Below are positions 17,155 through 25,980 of a stretch of 64,000 nt of DNA, piece by piece. Below the pieces are notes generated by a model that did not search any database, had not been told where the DNA came from, and saw nothing but the letters and a program-made list of their open reading frames with translations. Location of the stretch: the NCBI RefSeq assembly GCF_004146235.1, contig NZ_SELO01000012.1:53410-117409 (forward strand), read 5' to 3'. The translations under genes and the position numbers were made by a program. Each line of letters opens with the position of its first letter. The stretch's first letter is position 1. Source of the DNA: Tropicimonas sp. IMCC6043. Its GTDB lineage: Bacteria; Pseudomonadota; Alphaproteobacteria; Rhodobacterales; Rhodobacteraceae.

Positions 17155-20100
17155 TTACGTCGGCAACGCCTGTCCCGCTGTCTCCCGCGCCGTCCTGGCC
17201 CGCTTCTCCCGGATCTCGCCGCGCCGGAAGAAGATGTAGTAGAGTGTCGGCGCGGCGACGAGCGTGAGGATCGTGGCGAAGGCGAGGCCGCCCATGATCG
17301 TCACCGCCATCGAGACGAAGAAGGCGTCCCACAAGAGCGGCACCATGCCGAAGATCGTCGTCGCCGCGGCGAGCACCACCGGGCGCAGGCGCGAGGTCGA
17401 CGCGCGGATGATCGCCGGTTTCAACTCCTGGCCCTCGGCCCGCATGATGTCGATCTCTTCGACGAGCACGATCCCGTTCTTGATCAGCATTCCCGAGAGC
17501 GAGAGCAGGCCGAGGAGCGCGGTGAAGGAGAAGGGCAGGCCGGTCAGGCCGAGCCCGATGACCACGCCGTTGACCGACATCGGCACAAGGAGCCAGATCA
17601 CGAGCGGCTGGCGCAGCGCGTTGAAGAGCAGGATCGAGATCAGCACCATGATCAGGAAGGACATCGGCAGCTTGGTGCCGAGAGCGGCCTGTGCCTCCGT
17701 GGACTTCTCGTATTCCCCGCCCCATTCGAGCTTGTAGCCAATGGGCAGGTCCATCGCCTCGACCGCGGTGCGGATCTCGCCCTGCACGGCGTCGACGTTG
17801 CGCCCGTCGGCCACGTCGGCGCCGACGGTGATGGTGAGCTGTCGGTCGCGGCGGTGCACCAGCGTGTTCTCGGGGATGAACTCGAAACCGTCGATCACCT
17901 GTTCGAGCGGCACGAAGGACTGGGCCGAAGCCGAATAGACCACCTGGTCCATCAGGGTCAGTCCCGATGAGCGCGGCTCGCGAAGGATGATCGGGATCAG
18001 CCGGTCCTCCTCGCGATAAGTGCCTGCGCGCGAGCCGTCAGTGGCGTAAAGCAGGGTGCCGGCGATGTCGTCGCGGGTGATGCCGGCCGCCTGGGCGCGA
18101 TCGGTCGAGTAGATCGGGCGCAGCACGAGCTCTTGTTCCCGCCAGTCCGTGCGCATCTGGTCGATGCCATCGGTCTCGCGCGCAATGATGCTCTCGGCCT
18201 CCGCAGCCAGCTTGCGCAGCACCTCGGAGTCGTTCCCCGAGATCCGGGCCTCGATATCCGCGCCGCCGCCCGGGCCGAAGACCAGACGCTTGCTGCGGAA
18301 CTCGCCCTCCGGGAGGGCCTCGGCTCCGAAACGATCGAGATCGGCCTTGAGCGCCGGAATCTCGTCGAGCGTGTGGGTGCGCACGATCATGTGGCCATAG
18401 GTCGGGTTCTGGTTCTCCGCCGAATAGGTGAGCATGAAGCGGGTCGCGCCCTGGCCGACGAAGGTCGTGACAGCGACGACCTCCTCCCGCTCCGCGAGCC
18501 AGTCCTCGACGATCTTCATCTGCTCGGAAGTGGTCTCGATCGAATTGCCCTGCGGCAGCTTGTAGTGGACGAAGAAGAGCGGCGTATTGCTGTCGGGGAA
18601 GAATTGCTGCGGCAGCCGAGTGAAAGCATCGAAGCAGAACGCGGTGAGCACGACTAGGCCGAGGACGACCAGCCAGCGCAGGCGCAGCGCGATCCCGAGC
18701 ATCCAGCCATAGGCGCGGAAGAGCGGGCCGCCATAGGCATCGTGCGCGCCCTCTTCGAGTTGCCGGAAGAGCTTGTTGCCGAGATAGGGCGTCACCGTGA
18801 TCGCCAGCACCCAGGACAGCATGAGCGAGATGCCGATAACGGCGAAGAGCGAGAACAGGAACTCGCCCGTGGCGTCGTCCGAGGTGCCGATTCCGGCAAA
18901 GGCCATGATACCGATCACCGTCGCGCCGAGCAGCGGGATCTGGGTTTTGCGGGTCGCTTCGTCGGCCGCCTCCGGCCCGCGGCGGCCGTGCTGCATGGCG
19001 ACCTGCATGCCCTCGGCGACCACGATCGCATTGTCGACAAGCATTCCCATTGCGATGATCAGTGCGCCAAGCGAGATCCGCTCGAGTTCGATCGAGAAGG
19101 CGTCCATGAAGAAGACCGTGCCGACCACCGTTAGCAGGAGAGTCGCGCCGACCACGATCGCGGCCCTCCAGCCCATGGCAAGCGCAAGCACCACGACCAC
19201 GATTGCCACCGAGAGCGCGAGGCTCTGGAGGAAATTGTTCACCGCCTGGTCGACAACGACATGCTGCTGGTAGATCGGCTGGATGCCGACGCCGAAGGGA
19301 ATCTCGTCGTCAAGTTCGGCGAGTCGCGCGTCGACCCGCTCGCCGACCGCAACAATGTTCTCGGTCTCGATGCCGGCGACGCCGAGGGTGAACGCTTCCT
19401 CGCCATTGTGGCGAATGATGATCGCGGGATTGTCCTGGCGACCGCGCGAGACATCGGCAACGTCGATGAGGTTCAGCACCTCGCCGGCGACGCCGACGGT
19501 GAGCCCGGCGATGTCCGAGACACTGTCGTCGCCTTGCGGGTGCTGGATGATGGTGCGGTTCGGCGCATGGTCCACAGCCCCGGCCTGCGCAACCGAATCC
19601 GCCGTCGCGATGGCGGCGGCGAGCGCATTTGGCGAGATGTTCTGGTTGACTGCCCTTGCCATGCTCGGCTCGACGAAGATCGCCTCGTTGGGCAGTCCCG
19701 AGACCTCGACATCCGCGACGCCGTCCACGGCGAGCAATTCGCGGCGCAGGAAGGCGGAGAGGTCGTGTTTCTCGGCATCCGAGAAACCCGGTGCGGTGAT
19801 CGCGTAGAAGAGACCGAAGACATCGCCGAAACTGTCGTTGACGAAGGGCGTGCTGACGCCCTCCGGCAAGGGGGCGTCAGCCACGCGGTTGCGCAGGTCC
19901 GTCCAGATCTGCGGCAACTCGCTGCCGTCGAAATTGGACTTCACCTCGACCTCGATCAGCGAATAGCCGGGCCGGTTCATCGACGTGATCGTCTTGACCT
20001 CGCCCATCTTCTGGATCTCGGACTCGATGGGTTCGGACACTTCCGTGGCCACTTGCTCGGCCGTGGCGCCGGGATAGGTGGTGACGATAACGGCGTTCTT

Positions 20101-20226
20101 GATCGTGAAGGCGGGGTCTTCCAGCCTGCCAATGCTGTCGAAGCCCCAGAGTCCGCCAAGAAGGCAGCCGAGGATCACCAGCCAGGTGTAGATCGGCCGC
20201 TCGATGGAAGCGCTTGCGATGGTCAT
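17155..20226 (-). CDS. RND efflux pump, inner-membrane permease (HAE1/AcrB family)
   Basis: This is a 1023-residue proton-driven efflux pump subunit, the full family length. It has the N-terminal membrane helix (IYTWLVILGCLLGGLWGF), two large periplasmic domains and a second helix bundle. The proton-relay helix 4 reads GMLVDNAIVVAEG at roughly residues 395-407: the first Asp of the AcrB pair is kept and the second is Asn. The ATG at 20226 was chosen because it lies 13 bases after the adaptor stop; a longer frame to 20298 would overlap the adaptor gene. With the adaptor and MarR regulator it forms one minus-strand operon. An outer-membrane TolC partner is not in the window. Substrates are unknown. 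Confidence 0.92.
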   Translation of the reverse strand: MTIASASIERPIYTWLVILGCLLGGLWGFDSIGRLEDPAFTIKNAVIVTTYPGATAEQVATEVSEPIESEIQKMGEVKTITSMNRPGYSLIEVEVKSNFDGSELPQIWTDLRNRVADAPLPEGVSTPFVNDSFGDVFGLFYAITAPGFSDAEKHDLSAFLRRELLAVDGVADVEVSGLPNEAIFVEPSMARAVNQNISPNALAAAIATADSVAQAGAVDHAPNRTIIQHPQGDDSVSDIAGLTVGVAGEVLNLIDVADVSRGRQDNPAIIIRHNGEEAFTLGVAGIETENIVAVGERVDARLAELDDEIPFGVGIQPIYQQHVVVDQAVNNFLQSLALSVAIVVVVLALAMGWRAAIVVGATLLLTVVGTVFFMDAFSIELERISLGALIIAMGMLVDNAIVVAEGMQVAMQHGRRGPEAADEATRKTQIPLLGATVIGIMAFAGIGTSDDATGEFLFSLFAVIGISLMLSWVLAITVTPYLGNKLFRQLEEGAHDAYGGPLFRAYGWMLGIALRLRWLVVLGLVVLTAFCFDAFTRLPQQFFPDSNTPLFFVHYKLPQGNSIETTSEQMKIVEDWLAEREEVVAVTTFVGQGATRFMLTYSAENQNPTYGHMIVRTHTLDEIPALKADLDRFGAEALPEGEFRSKRLVFGPGGGADIEARISGNDSEVLRKLAAEAESIIARETDGIDQMRTDWREQELVLRPIYSTDRAQAAGITRDDIAGTLLYATDGSRAGTYREEDRLIPIILREPRSSGLTLMDQVVYSASAQSFVPLEQVIDGFEFIPENTLVHRRDRQLTITVGADVADGRNVDAVQGEIRTAVEAMDLPIGYKLEWGGEYEKSTEAQAALGTKLPMSFLIMVLISILLFNALRQPLVIWLLVPMSVNGVVIGLGLTGLPFSFTALLGLLSLSGMLIKNGIVLVEEIDIMRAEGQELKPAIIRASTSRLRPVVLAAATTIFGMVPLLWDAFFVSMAVTIMGGLAFATILTLVAAPTLYYIFFRRGEIREKRARTARETAGQALPT

Positions 20227-20239
20227 CCGGATGCCCCCG

Positions 20240-21316
20240 TCACTTGCCGAAGCCGGTGAAACGGCGCACCTGCTGGCCTTGTTCGAGCGCGTCGACACCG
20301 GCGAGTGCGATTTCCTCCCCGACCAGCAGTCCGGCGGTCACCTCGACCCGCCCGTCCTCCGTCGGTTCGATCGACATGGGAACGCGAGACAACCGTCCGG
20401 TGTCTGCACCTCTGGGCTCGAAGCGAAAGACATATGTCGCGCCGTCAGGGTCGATGGCGATCGCAGAAGCCGGCAGCAGAATGCGGCTGCCGTCGCGGCT
20501 CAGCGTTGCGGTCACGGTGACCGACGATCCGGGTAGCACGGCGAGCCCCTTTGGCGGGGCCATGCCGAAAGTCGCGCGGTAGGTCTGGCCGATGGTCGAT
20601 GTCTCGGCCTTGATTTCGCGAACGCTCATTGCGTAGTCGACATTTGAGTTTGGGAAGCGGGCGAGGACGGTCACGTTGTCGGCCAGGTTCGCCTTCTGGA
20701 CCAGCACTTCCGGCACATCCACCTCGACCCGAATCTCGGACATGTCATGCAGCCGCACGACCGGCGTGCCTGCCGATATGGTTGTGAAGTTCTCTACCGA
20801 GCGGGAGGCGATGAGCGCATCGAACGGGGCATGGAGCGTGGCGTCGTCCAGTGCGATTTCGGCATTCTCGACCTTGATCTCGGCCAGCGCCGCGGCCGTT
20901 TCGGCATCGTCGATCGAGACTTGGCTGACGCTGGTGCCCTTGAGTTTCCGCAGCCGCGCCACGTCGCGATCCGCCTGTGTCTTTTGCAGCTTCGCCTGCT
21001 CCAGGGCCAGCTCGAAGGGCCGGAGGTCGAGCCGGGCGATCAGCTCGCCCTGAGCGATCGTGCTGCCCTCGGTGATTGGGAATTCACGGATCTGACCCCC
21101 GACCTGGAAGGCGAGGTCGACCGTCCGACGGGCGACCACCTTTCCGAAAAAGGTTCGCTGCAGCACCCGTTCCTCGGCATCCACGGTCATCAGCTTGACC
21201 GGCTTGAGCGCGGTTTCTTGCGGCGCAGGGGCGCTGTCCATCGCGCCCTGGGCGATCGCACCGAGGGCGATGGCCGTGGCGGTGATCGCGATGGCAATTG
21301 CGTGTTTCGATTTCAT
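20240..21316 (-). CDS. RND efflux periplasmic adaptor (membrane fusion protein)
   Basis: This is a 358-residue adaptor that bridges pump and outer-membrane channel. The N-terminal hydrophobic segment (AIAIAITATAIALGAIAQGA) is a signal or anchor sequence with no lipobox. The lipoyl/hairpin halves are visible as VDLAFQVGGQIREFPITEGSTI and DATLHAPFDALIASRSVE, flanking a coiled-coil stretch at about residues 105-155. The start overlaps the MarR gene stop by four bases (ATGA) and the stop is 13 bases before the pump start, so regulator, adaptor and pump are a single operon. Confidence 0.9.
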   Translation of the reverse strand: MKSKHAIAIAITATAIALGAIAQGAMDSAPAPQETALKPVKLMTVDAEERVLQRTFFGKVVARRTVDLAFQVGGQIREFPITEGSTIAQGELIARLDLRPFELALEQAKLQKTQADRDVARLRKLKGTSVSQVSIDDAETAAALAEIKVENAEIALDDATLHAPFDALIASRSVENFTTISAGTPVVRLHDMSEIRVEVDVPEVLVQKANLADNVTVLARFPNSNVDYAMSVREIKAETSTIGQTYRATFGMAPPKGLAVLPGSSVTVTATLSRDGSRILLPASAIAIDPDGATYVFRFEPRGADTGRLSRVPMSIEPTEDGRVEVTAGLLVGEEIALAGVDALEQGQQVRRFTGFGK

Positions 21317-21840
21317 AGCGTCAATCCCTTGGGGAAGCCGGTCTCCAGGATGCGCGCGGTCACGCGGTCCATCAGCGCGGCGAGGTCGTCCATGTCTTTT
21401 GCGTCGAGGCCGGTGATCTCCCGGAACTTCGCGACGGTGGTCTCTATCAGGTCCCGTCGCGCGGCAGTGCCGCGGTCGGTCAGGCGCAACTTCCAGGCGC
21501 GCCGGTCGTCCGGGTCACGAGCGCGCTCGAGAAGGCCCTTGCGTTCCAGTTCGTCGGCGACCGCGGTGACCGTCGACGGCTGGGTGTTGAGATCTTCGGC
21601 GATCCGGCCCATCCGCCGCGGCACGCCCAGATGCACCAGCATATGCCGCTCGGACTTGCTGAGCGGGACGTCGATGGAGAATTCCTCCATGCGTTCCTCG
21701 AGCCTGCGCGTCAGCAGCAGGTTCCCGAAGATGATCCGCAACTCGCGCGGGATCCTCTCGATCTCGTCTCCAAGAATGCAGTCCTTCGAGTCGGTCATCG
21801 CGGTCTCCTGACTGCCACGGAAAGGTTTCGAATCGGTCAT
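21313..21840 (-). CDS. MarR-family transcriptional regulator of the RND operon
   Basis: This is a 175-residue winged-helix regulator. The DNA-binding region reads MGRIAEDLNTQPSTVTAVADELERKG, followed by the wing RARDPDDRRAWKLRLTDRG with the conserved DxRxxxxxLT signature. The start is ambiguous because of a local duplication. ATG 21840 (given) and ATG 21798 each have a ribosome site (AAAGGG and CAGGAG), and both encode MTDSK. A TTG at 21891 would extend further but falls beside the promoter-like repeats. As first gene of an efflux operon it is probably an autorepressor released by a pump substrate. Confidence 0.85.
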   Translation of the reverse strand: MTDSKPFRGSQETAMTDSKDCILGDEIERIPRELRIIFGNLLLTRRLEERMEEFSIDVPLSKSERHMLVHLGVPRRMGRIAEDLNTQPSTVTAVADELERKGLLERARDPDDRRAWKLRLTDRGTAARRDLIETTVAKFREITGLDAKDMDDLAALMDRVTARILETGFPKGLTL

Positions 21841-21868
21841 CGCGGCCCTTTGGCTTGTCACGGGAAAT
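21785..21868 (-). repeat. Decayed 42-bp in-frame tandem duplication covering the MarR start
   Basis: Segments 21785-21803 and 21827-21845 match at 18 of 19 bases and are offset by 42 bases (14 codons). Similarity continues at a lower level beyond each. Each copy carries its own ribosome site, ATG and the codons for MTDSK, so the gene has two alternative, similarly equipped starts. Confidence 0.6.
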
Positions 21869-21870
21869 AC

Positions 21871-21883
21871 TTCGAAATTCGAA
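21871..21883. promoter_or_regulatory. Candidate MarR operator: two TTCGAA palindromes
   Basis: TTCGAA-A-TTCGAA at 21871-21883 is a pair of 6-base palindromes one base apart. It lies just upstream of the MarR gene, in an AT-richer 130-base divergent region shared with the altronate dehydratase-family gene. MarR proteins usually bind such short inverted repeats near their own promoters. Binding is inferred. Confidence 0.4.
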
Positions 21884-22017
21884 ATGTTCAAGGGGATAGG
21901 GTATTGTCATGCGCCGGTGACGCCCCCGACATGCCGGGAGGTTCAGAGGGTATTTTAACGATTGAATACTGATTGGCCTTCGCTATTCTGCGGCCATCTT
22001 CGGGACCGGATACCGCC

Positions 22018-23547
22018 ATGACTCAGCAGACGCATTCGACACTTTGCCTACACGACGACGACAACGTTTTGATAGCGCTCAAGGAAATCGCCCCGGGAGA
22101 AATGCTCGACGGGGCGCTTGTCGCCGCTGCATCGGTGCCAATGGGGCACAAGATCGCGCGTTTCGCGATCGCTCCGGGGGCGGCCATCCGCAAATACGGC
22201 CAGGTCATCGGCTTCGCGGGCCGTTCGATCGCGGCGGGCGAACATGTACATGTGCAGAATTGCGACTACCGCGCCGATTTCGACCGCGATCCGGCTCCAG
22301 GCGTCGATGCGCGCCCGACCGAACACGTCGCGCCCGAGGCGCGCGCGCGTTTCCGCGGCTTTCGCCGCCCCGACGGCGGCGTCGGCACGCGGAACTATAT
22401 CGGCGTGCTGACCACCGTGAACTGCTCGGCGACAGTGGCGCGAATGGTGGCGGCGCATTTCACGCCGGAGGTCCTTGCCGACTACCCCAACGTCGACGGT
22501 GTCGCGGCATTCGTTCACGGCACAGGCTGCGGCATGATCATGGAAGGCGAGGGATACCGCATGCTCATGCGGACGCTCGCAGGCTACGCGACGCATCCGA
22601 ATTTCGGCGGCATCCTGATGATCGGGCTCGGCTGCGAGATGGCGCAGATCTCGATGCTGATGGAAACCTATGGCCTGACCGAGAGCGCCGGGTTCCACCG
22701 CATGAACATCCAGGAAGCCGGTGGAACGCGTAAAACGGTGGCCGAGGGGATCGCCCGGATCGAGGCAATGCTGCCGCAGGTCAATGCGATGAAGCGGGAG
22801 GAGGTCGGGGCCGAGCACCTGTCGATCGCGCTGCAATGCGGCGGCTCGGACGGCTATTCCGGCATCACCGCCAATCCCGCGCTCGGAGTTGCCACCGACA
22901 TCCTCGTGCGCCACGGCGGCACAGCAATCCTCGCCGAGACGCCGGAGATCTTCGGCGCCGAGCACCTTCTGACCCGCCGTGCGGAGCGCCCCGAAGTGGC
23001 CGCCAGGCTGCTCGAACGGATCGCGTGGTGGAAGGACTACACGGCGCGTAACGGCGGCTCGATGGACAACAATCCGAGCCCCGGCAACAAGGCCGGCGGC
23101 TTGACGACGATCCTCGAGAAGTCGCTCGGCGCGGCCGCAAAGGGTGGCAGCAGCAACCTCGTCGGCGTCTACGACTATTCGGAGAAGGTCACGACGCCCG
23201 GCTTCGTCTTCATGGACAGTCCCGGCTATGATCCGGTGTCCATCACCGGACAAGTGGCCGCCGGCGCCAACCTCGTCTGTTTCACCACCGGCCGCGGCTC
23301 GGTCTTCGGCTACAAGCCCGCGCCGTCGCTCAAGCTCGCCACCAACAGCGCGATGTACGAACGCATGTCCGACGACATGGACATCAATTGCGGCGTCATC
23401 GTCTCGGAGGGCGTGAGCACCGAGGAGATGGGACGGCAGATCTTCGAGCACTGCCTCGCCGTCGCCTCGGGGGAACGCACGAAGAGCGAGGAACTCGGTT
23501 TTGGCGACAACGAGTTCACGCCCTGGATCGTCGGCTCGGTCATGTAG
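22018..23547 (+). CDS. Altronate dehydratase (UxaA) family hydrolyase
   Basis: This is a 509-residue protein. It has an N-terminal SAF-type domain (about residues 5-95) joined to the UxaA catalytic domain, which begins RARFRGFRRPDGGVGTRNYIGVLTTVNCSATVA. Conserved HGTGCGM, GLGCE and NPSPGNKAGGLTTILEKSLG segments match altronate/galactarate dehydratases, metal-dependent enzymes that remove water from sugar acids to give 2-keto-3-deoxy acids. The ATG at 22018 is preferred over an in-frame TTG at 21973. It stands alone and divergent from the MarR operon, with no other hexuronate gene nearby, so the physiological sugar acid is uncertain. Confidence 0.88.
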   Translation: MTQQTHSTLCLHDDDNVLIALKEIAPGEMLDGALVAAASVPMGHKIARFAIAPGAAIRKYGQVIGFAGRSIAAGEHVHVQNCDYRADFDRDPAPGVDARPTEHVAPEARARFRGFRRPDGGVGTRNYIGVLTTVNCSATVARMVAAHFTPEVLADYPNVDGVAAFVHGTGCGMIMEGEGYRMLMRTLAGYATHPNFGGILMIGLGCEMAQISMLMETYGLTESAGFHRMNIQEAGGTRKTVAEGIARIEAMLPQVNAMKREEVGAEHLSIALQCGGSDGYSGITANPALGVATDILVRHGGTAILAETPEIFGAEHLLTRRAERPEVAARLLERIAWWKDYTARNGGSMDNNPSPGNKAGGLTTILEKSLGAAAKGGSSNLVGVYDYSEKVTTPGFVFMDSPGYDPVSITGQVAAGANLVCFTTGRGSVFGYKPAPSLKLATNSAMYERMSDDMDINCGVIVSEGVSTEEMGRQIFEHCLAVASGERTKSEELGFGDNEFTPWIVGSVM

Positions 23548-23664
23548 CGATCCCAAGAGCCCGGCGTGAGTCCCTCGCGACACCCGTCCGCGCGGGGCCG
23601 GTTTGACGCCGACCACGCCCGGGCTACCTGCTGGACGAGGTGCGAGAGGACTACGGAGGACCCG

Positions 23665-23835
23665 ATGAAACGACTCGTTCTGGCTGCGGCGCTGACCAGC
23701 GTCGGTGGCGTCGCGCAGGCGGAGGATTTCTGCCTCATCAACCTGAACGGCAAGACCATCCAGTGCTACCCCAGCAAGTCGCTTTGCGAGAATCGCGCCT
23801 CGAACATGCGTGGCTGGGTCTGCGAGAAACGCTGA
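23665..23835 (+). CDS. Small secreted Cys-containing protein, function unknown
   Basis: This is a 56-residue protein. A signal peptide covers about residues 1-19 (MKRLVLAAALTSVGGVAQA), followed by a mature domain of about 37 residues with four cysteines: EDFCLINLNGKTIQCYPS, KSLCENRA and GWVCEKR. Even cysteine spacing suggests two disulfides in the periplasm. The ATG at 23665 has an excellent GGAGGA ribosome site 5 bases upstream. The family is not recognised. The gene converges with the cobalt-transporter ATPase gene 12 bases away and has no evident operon partner. Confidence 0.65.
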   Translation: MKRLVLAAALTSVGGVAQAEDFCLINLNGKTIQCYPSKSLCENRASNMRGWVCEKR

Positions 23836-23847
23836 GGACGAGGCGGC

Positions 23848-24528
23848 TTACGCGCCGACGGCGTGCGGACAGTTTGGATCTGGCGGGGTCAGGCGACCAT
23901 CCTGGAGCCGCAACGTCCGCGTAAGCAGATGGCGGCGGAAATGAGCATTGTGGCTGACGATGATCATCGCCTGCGGCAGGCTCAGAAGCATTTCGACGAG
24001 CCGGGCCTCGTTTTCCTCGTCGAGCGCATTCGTCGGCTCGTCGAGCAGGAGCACCTCCGGGTCCATCGCCAGAACGGTGGCGAGTGTCACCAGCCGCTTC
24101 TCGCCGCCCGAGAGCGTGTGGGTGATGCGGTCCCGCAGATGCATCAGGTCGAGCCGGACCAGTACCCGCTCGACGATGTCCATCGCCTCGCTCCGGCGCG
24201 CGCCGAGGTTCAGCGGCCCGAAGGCGATGTCCTCGGCGACGGTCGGGCAGAAGAGCTGGTCGTCGGGGTCCTGGAAGACGAAACCCGCGCGGCGGCGCAC
24301 CTCGTGAAACTCCGCCTCCGTCCGGCGTTCGGCGCCGAATGCGATCACGCGCCCTTCGGAGGGGCGCAGCAGCCCCACGACGATGCGCAGCAGCGTCGAC
24401 TTGCCGGCGCCGTTATGGCCGGTGATGCACAGCCGCTCGCCGGCCTCGAGCACAAGGTCGGCACCGGCGAGCACCGGCGGGCGGTGCGGATAGGCAAAGC
24501 GGATGCCTGCGAGCTCAAGCAAGGCCAT
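23848..24528 (-). CDS. cbiO: ECF cobalt/nickel transporter ATP-binding subunit
   Basis: This is a 226-residue ABC ATPase of the energy-coupling-factor type. It has Walker A GHNGAGKSTLL, Q-loop VFQDPDDQLF (typical of CbiO/EcfA), signature LSGGEKRLVTLA, Walker B VLLLDEPTNALD and switch HIS in IIVSHN. The start at 24528 overlaps the CbiQ gene by 14 bases; an upstream in-frame start would lie deeper in cbiQ. It is the last gene of a five-gene operon under a cobalamin riboswitch, so it energises cobalt uptake for B12 synthesis. Confidence 0.92.
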   Translation of the reverse strand: MALLELAGIRFAYPHRPPVLAGADLVLEAGERLCITGHNGAGKSTLLRIVVGLLRPSEGRVIAFGAERRTEAEFHEVRRRAGFVFQDPDDQLFCPTVAEDIAFGPLNLGARRSEAMDIVERVLVRLDLMHLRDRITHTLSGGEKRLVTLATVLAMDPEVLLLDEPTNALDEENEARLVEMLLSLPQAMIIVSHNAHFRRHLLTRTLRLQDGRLTPPDPNCPHAVGA

Positions 24529-25309
24529 GCAGGAGCTCCAGGACGACGAGCCCGGCCAGAACCGCCGCAAACCCTGCACCGAAGGCGATGTCGCCGGCGC
24601 CGAAGGCCAACCGGTCGAGCAGCGGGATGTTGCCGGTGAAGCCGCGGCATTTCATGGCGTCAAGGATGCGCTCGGACCGTTCCATCGACCGAACCAGCAT
24701 CATGCCGACCAGGTAGCCGAAGCTGCGGTAGCAGTGCCAGCGGGTCGAGGGGCGGAAGCCGCGCGCCTTCATCGCCAGTCTCAGGCGCAGGTATTCCTCG
24801 CGCAGCGTGTCGATATAGCGGACCGTGAACATCAGGAGATGCACCAGCGCGGCTGGAACCCGCATCGCATGCAGCGCGTGCCCGAGCGTCACCGGTTCCA
24901 TCGTCCCGACGAGCGCCATCAGTGCCAGCACCGCCGCGTTGGCTTTGAGCGCGATCTCGGCGGCCTGCCGCAGACCCTCCCAGGAGGCGGGAATACCCCA
25001 GAGTGTGAAGATCGGTGTGCCCGGCACGGTGAAGGGCAGCATCGCGAGGATGAACAGGATGAAACTGTCCATCGCCGCCATGCGCTTCAGCGTGGGTTTC
25101 GCCGGCAGCCGCGAGGCCGAGAGCAACACGAGCGCGACGCAGAGCGCGGCGGTCAGGGCGACGAAGCCGCTCAGGGAGACCGTCACCACAGCGAAGCCCG
25201 CCGCGGCGAGGATGCGGGCCCGCGGGTCGACCCGGCCGAGCCAGCTCAGCTGCCGGTTGGCGCCGGTTGGGCCGGTCGGCTTTCTGAGCGTGGCGAGGAC
25301 AGGGCTCAT
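24515..25309 (-). CDS. cbiQ: ECF cobalt/nickel transporter transmembrane T subunit
   Basis: This is a 264-residue membrane protein with 5-6 hydrophobic segments. The EcfT coupling helices with Ala-Arg-Gly signatures are visible as LAMKARGFRP and DAMKCRGFTG, which link the ATPases to the substrate-binding subunit. Its ATG at 25309 overlaps the NikL-like gene stop (ATGA), and its 3' end overlaps cbiO. Together with CbiM and CbiO it makes the core metal importer. Confidence 0.92.
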   Translation of the reverse strand: MSPVLATLRKPTGPTGANRQLSWLGRVDPRARILAAAGFAVVTVSLSGFVALTAALCVALVLLSASRLPAKPTLKRMAAMDSFILFILAMLPFTVPGTPIFTLWGIPASWEGLRQAAEIALKANAAVLALMALVGTMEPVTLGHALHAMRVPAALVHLLMFTVRYIDTLREEYLRLRLAMKARGFRPSTRWHCYRSFGYLVGMMLVRSMERSERILDAMKCRGFTGNIPLLDRLAFGAGDIAFGAGFAAVLAGLVVLELLHGLA

Positions 25310-25980
25310 CCGGTCGCTTTCAGCTTGCGTCGGGCAGCGAGGTAGAAGCCGAGACCGAAGAGGCCGACGATATATCCGATGCCGCCAAGGATCGTCTGAA
25401 GGTCATTCTTCTCCTTGTAGGCCGAGATCTCCCGGCGCAGCGGCCGCATCTCGTCACGAACGGCCTTGGCGATGGCGTCGATCTCGCCGGGGGTCACCGC
25501 TGCCACGGTGACCTGCGGCGGGGAACAGGCGATGCCGCTCGCGGAACTGGCCGGAGGCGCAGTTTCGGGGGCGGCAGATGCGGCCTGCGCGCTCTCGGTC
25601 CATGCGATGGTTGCTTCCGCGCCGGGTGTCGCCGCCGCTGCGTCGGCACCCGACCGCGCGATGATAGTGGAGACATCCGCCGCGGACATGGTTGTCTCCG
25701 CGACATGGCCCGCGCCGAGATCGGTTCGGAACAGGTGCTCGACCGGTTGCGTCGGTGTGAAGACGAAGAACCCCTCGGCATCGGTCTCTGTCTCGCCGAG
25801 CTTGGTGCCCGCCGGGTCGAAGACCTCGATCGTCAGGCCGACCGGCGCCTTGCCGCCGGTGAAGCCGACCTCTCCCTCGATCCGGTCGCCGGAGGGGAAG
25901 ACGCCCATGATCACCTTGTGGGCCACCGCCGGGAGCGGCGCGAGGGCGAGCGCAAGGGTGAGAAGCATCACGCGTCTCAC
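25306..25980 (-). CDS. NikL/CbiL-like accessory subunit of the ECF metal transporter
   Basis: This is a 224-residue exported protein. A signal peptide covers residues 1-20 (MRRVMLLTLALALAPLPAVA), followed by HKVIMGVFPSGDRIEGEVGF, a transthyretin/carboxypeptidase-regulatory-like beta domain. An Ala-rich linker and a C-terminal membrane helix (GGIGYIVGLFGLGFYLAARRK) complete it. This layout matches NikL (CbiL-like) subunits of NikKMLQO/CbiMLQO systems, which replace CbiN. The GTG start at 25980 forms a GTGA overlap with cbiM. The His at mature residue 1 may bind metal. The role follows from family and neighbours; the molecular function is poorly known. Confidence 0.75.
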   Translation of the reverse strand: MRRVMLLTLALALAPLPAVAHKVIMGVFPSGDRIEGEVGFTGGKAPVGLTIEVFDPAGTKLGETETDAEGFFVFTPTQPVEHLFRTDLGAGHVAETTMSAADVSTIIARSGADAAAATPGAEATIAWTESAQAASAAPETAPPASSASGIACSPPQVTVAAVTPGEIDAIAKAVRDEMRPLRREISAYKEKNDLQTILGGIGYIVGLFGLGFYLAARRKLKATG

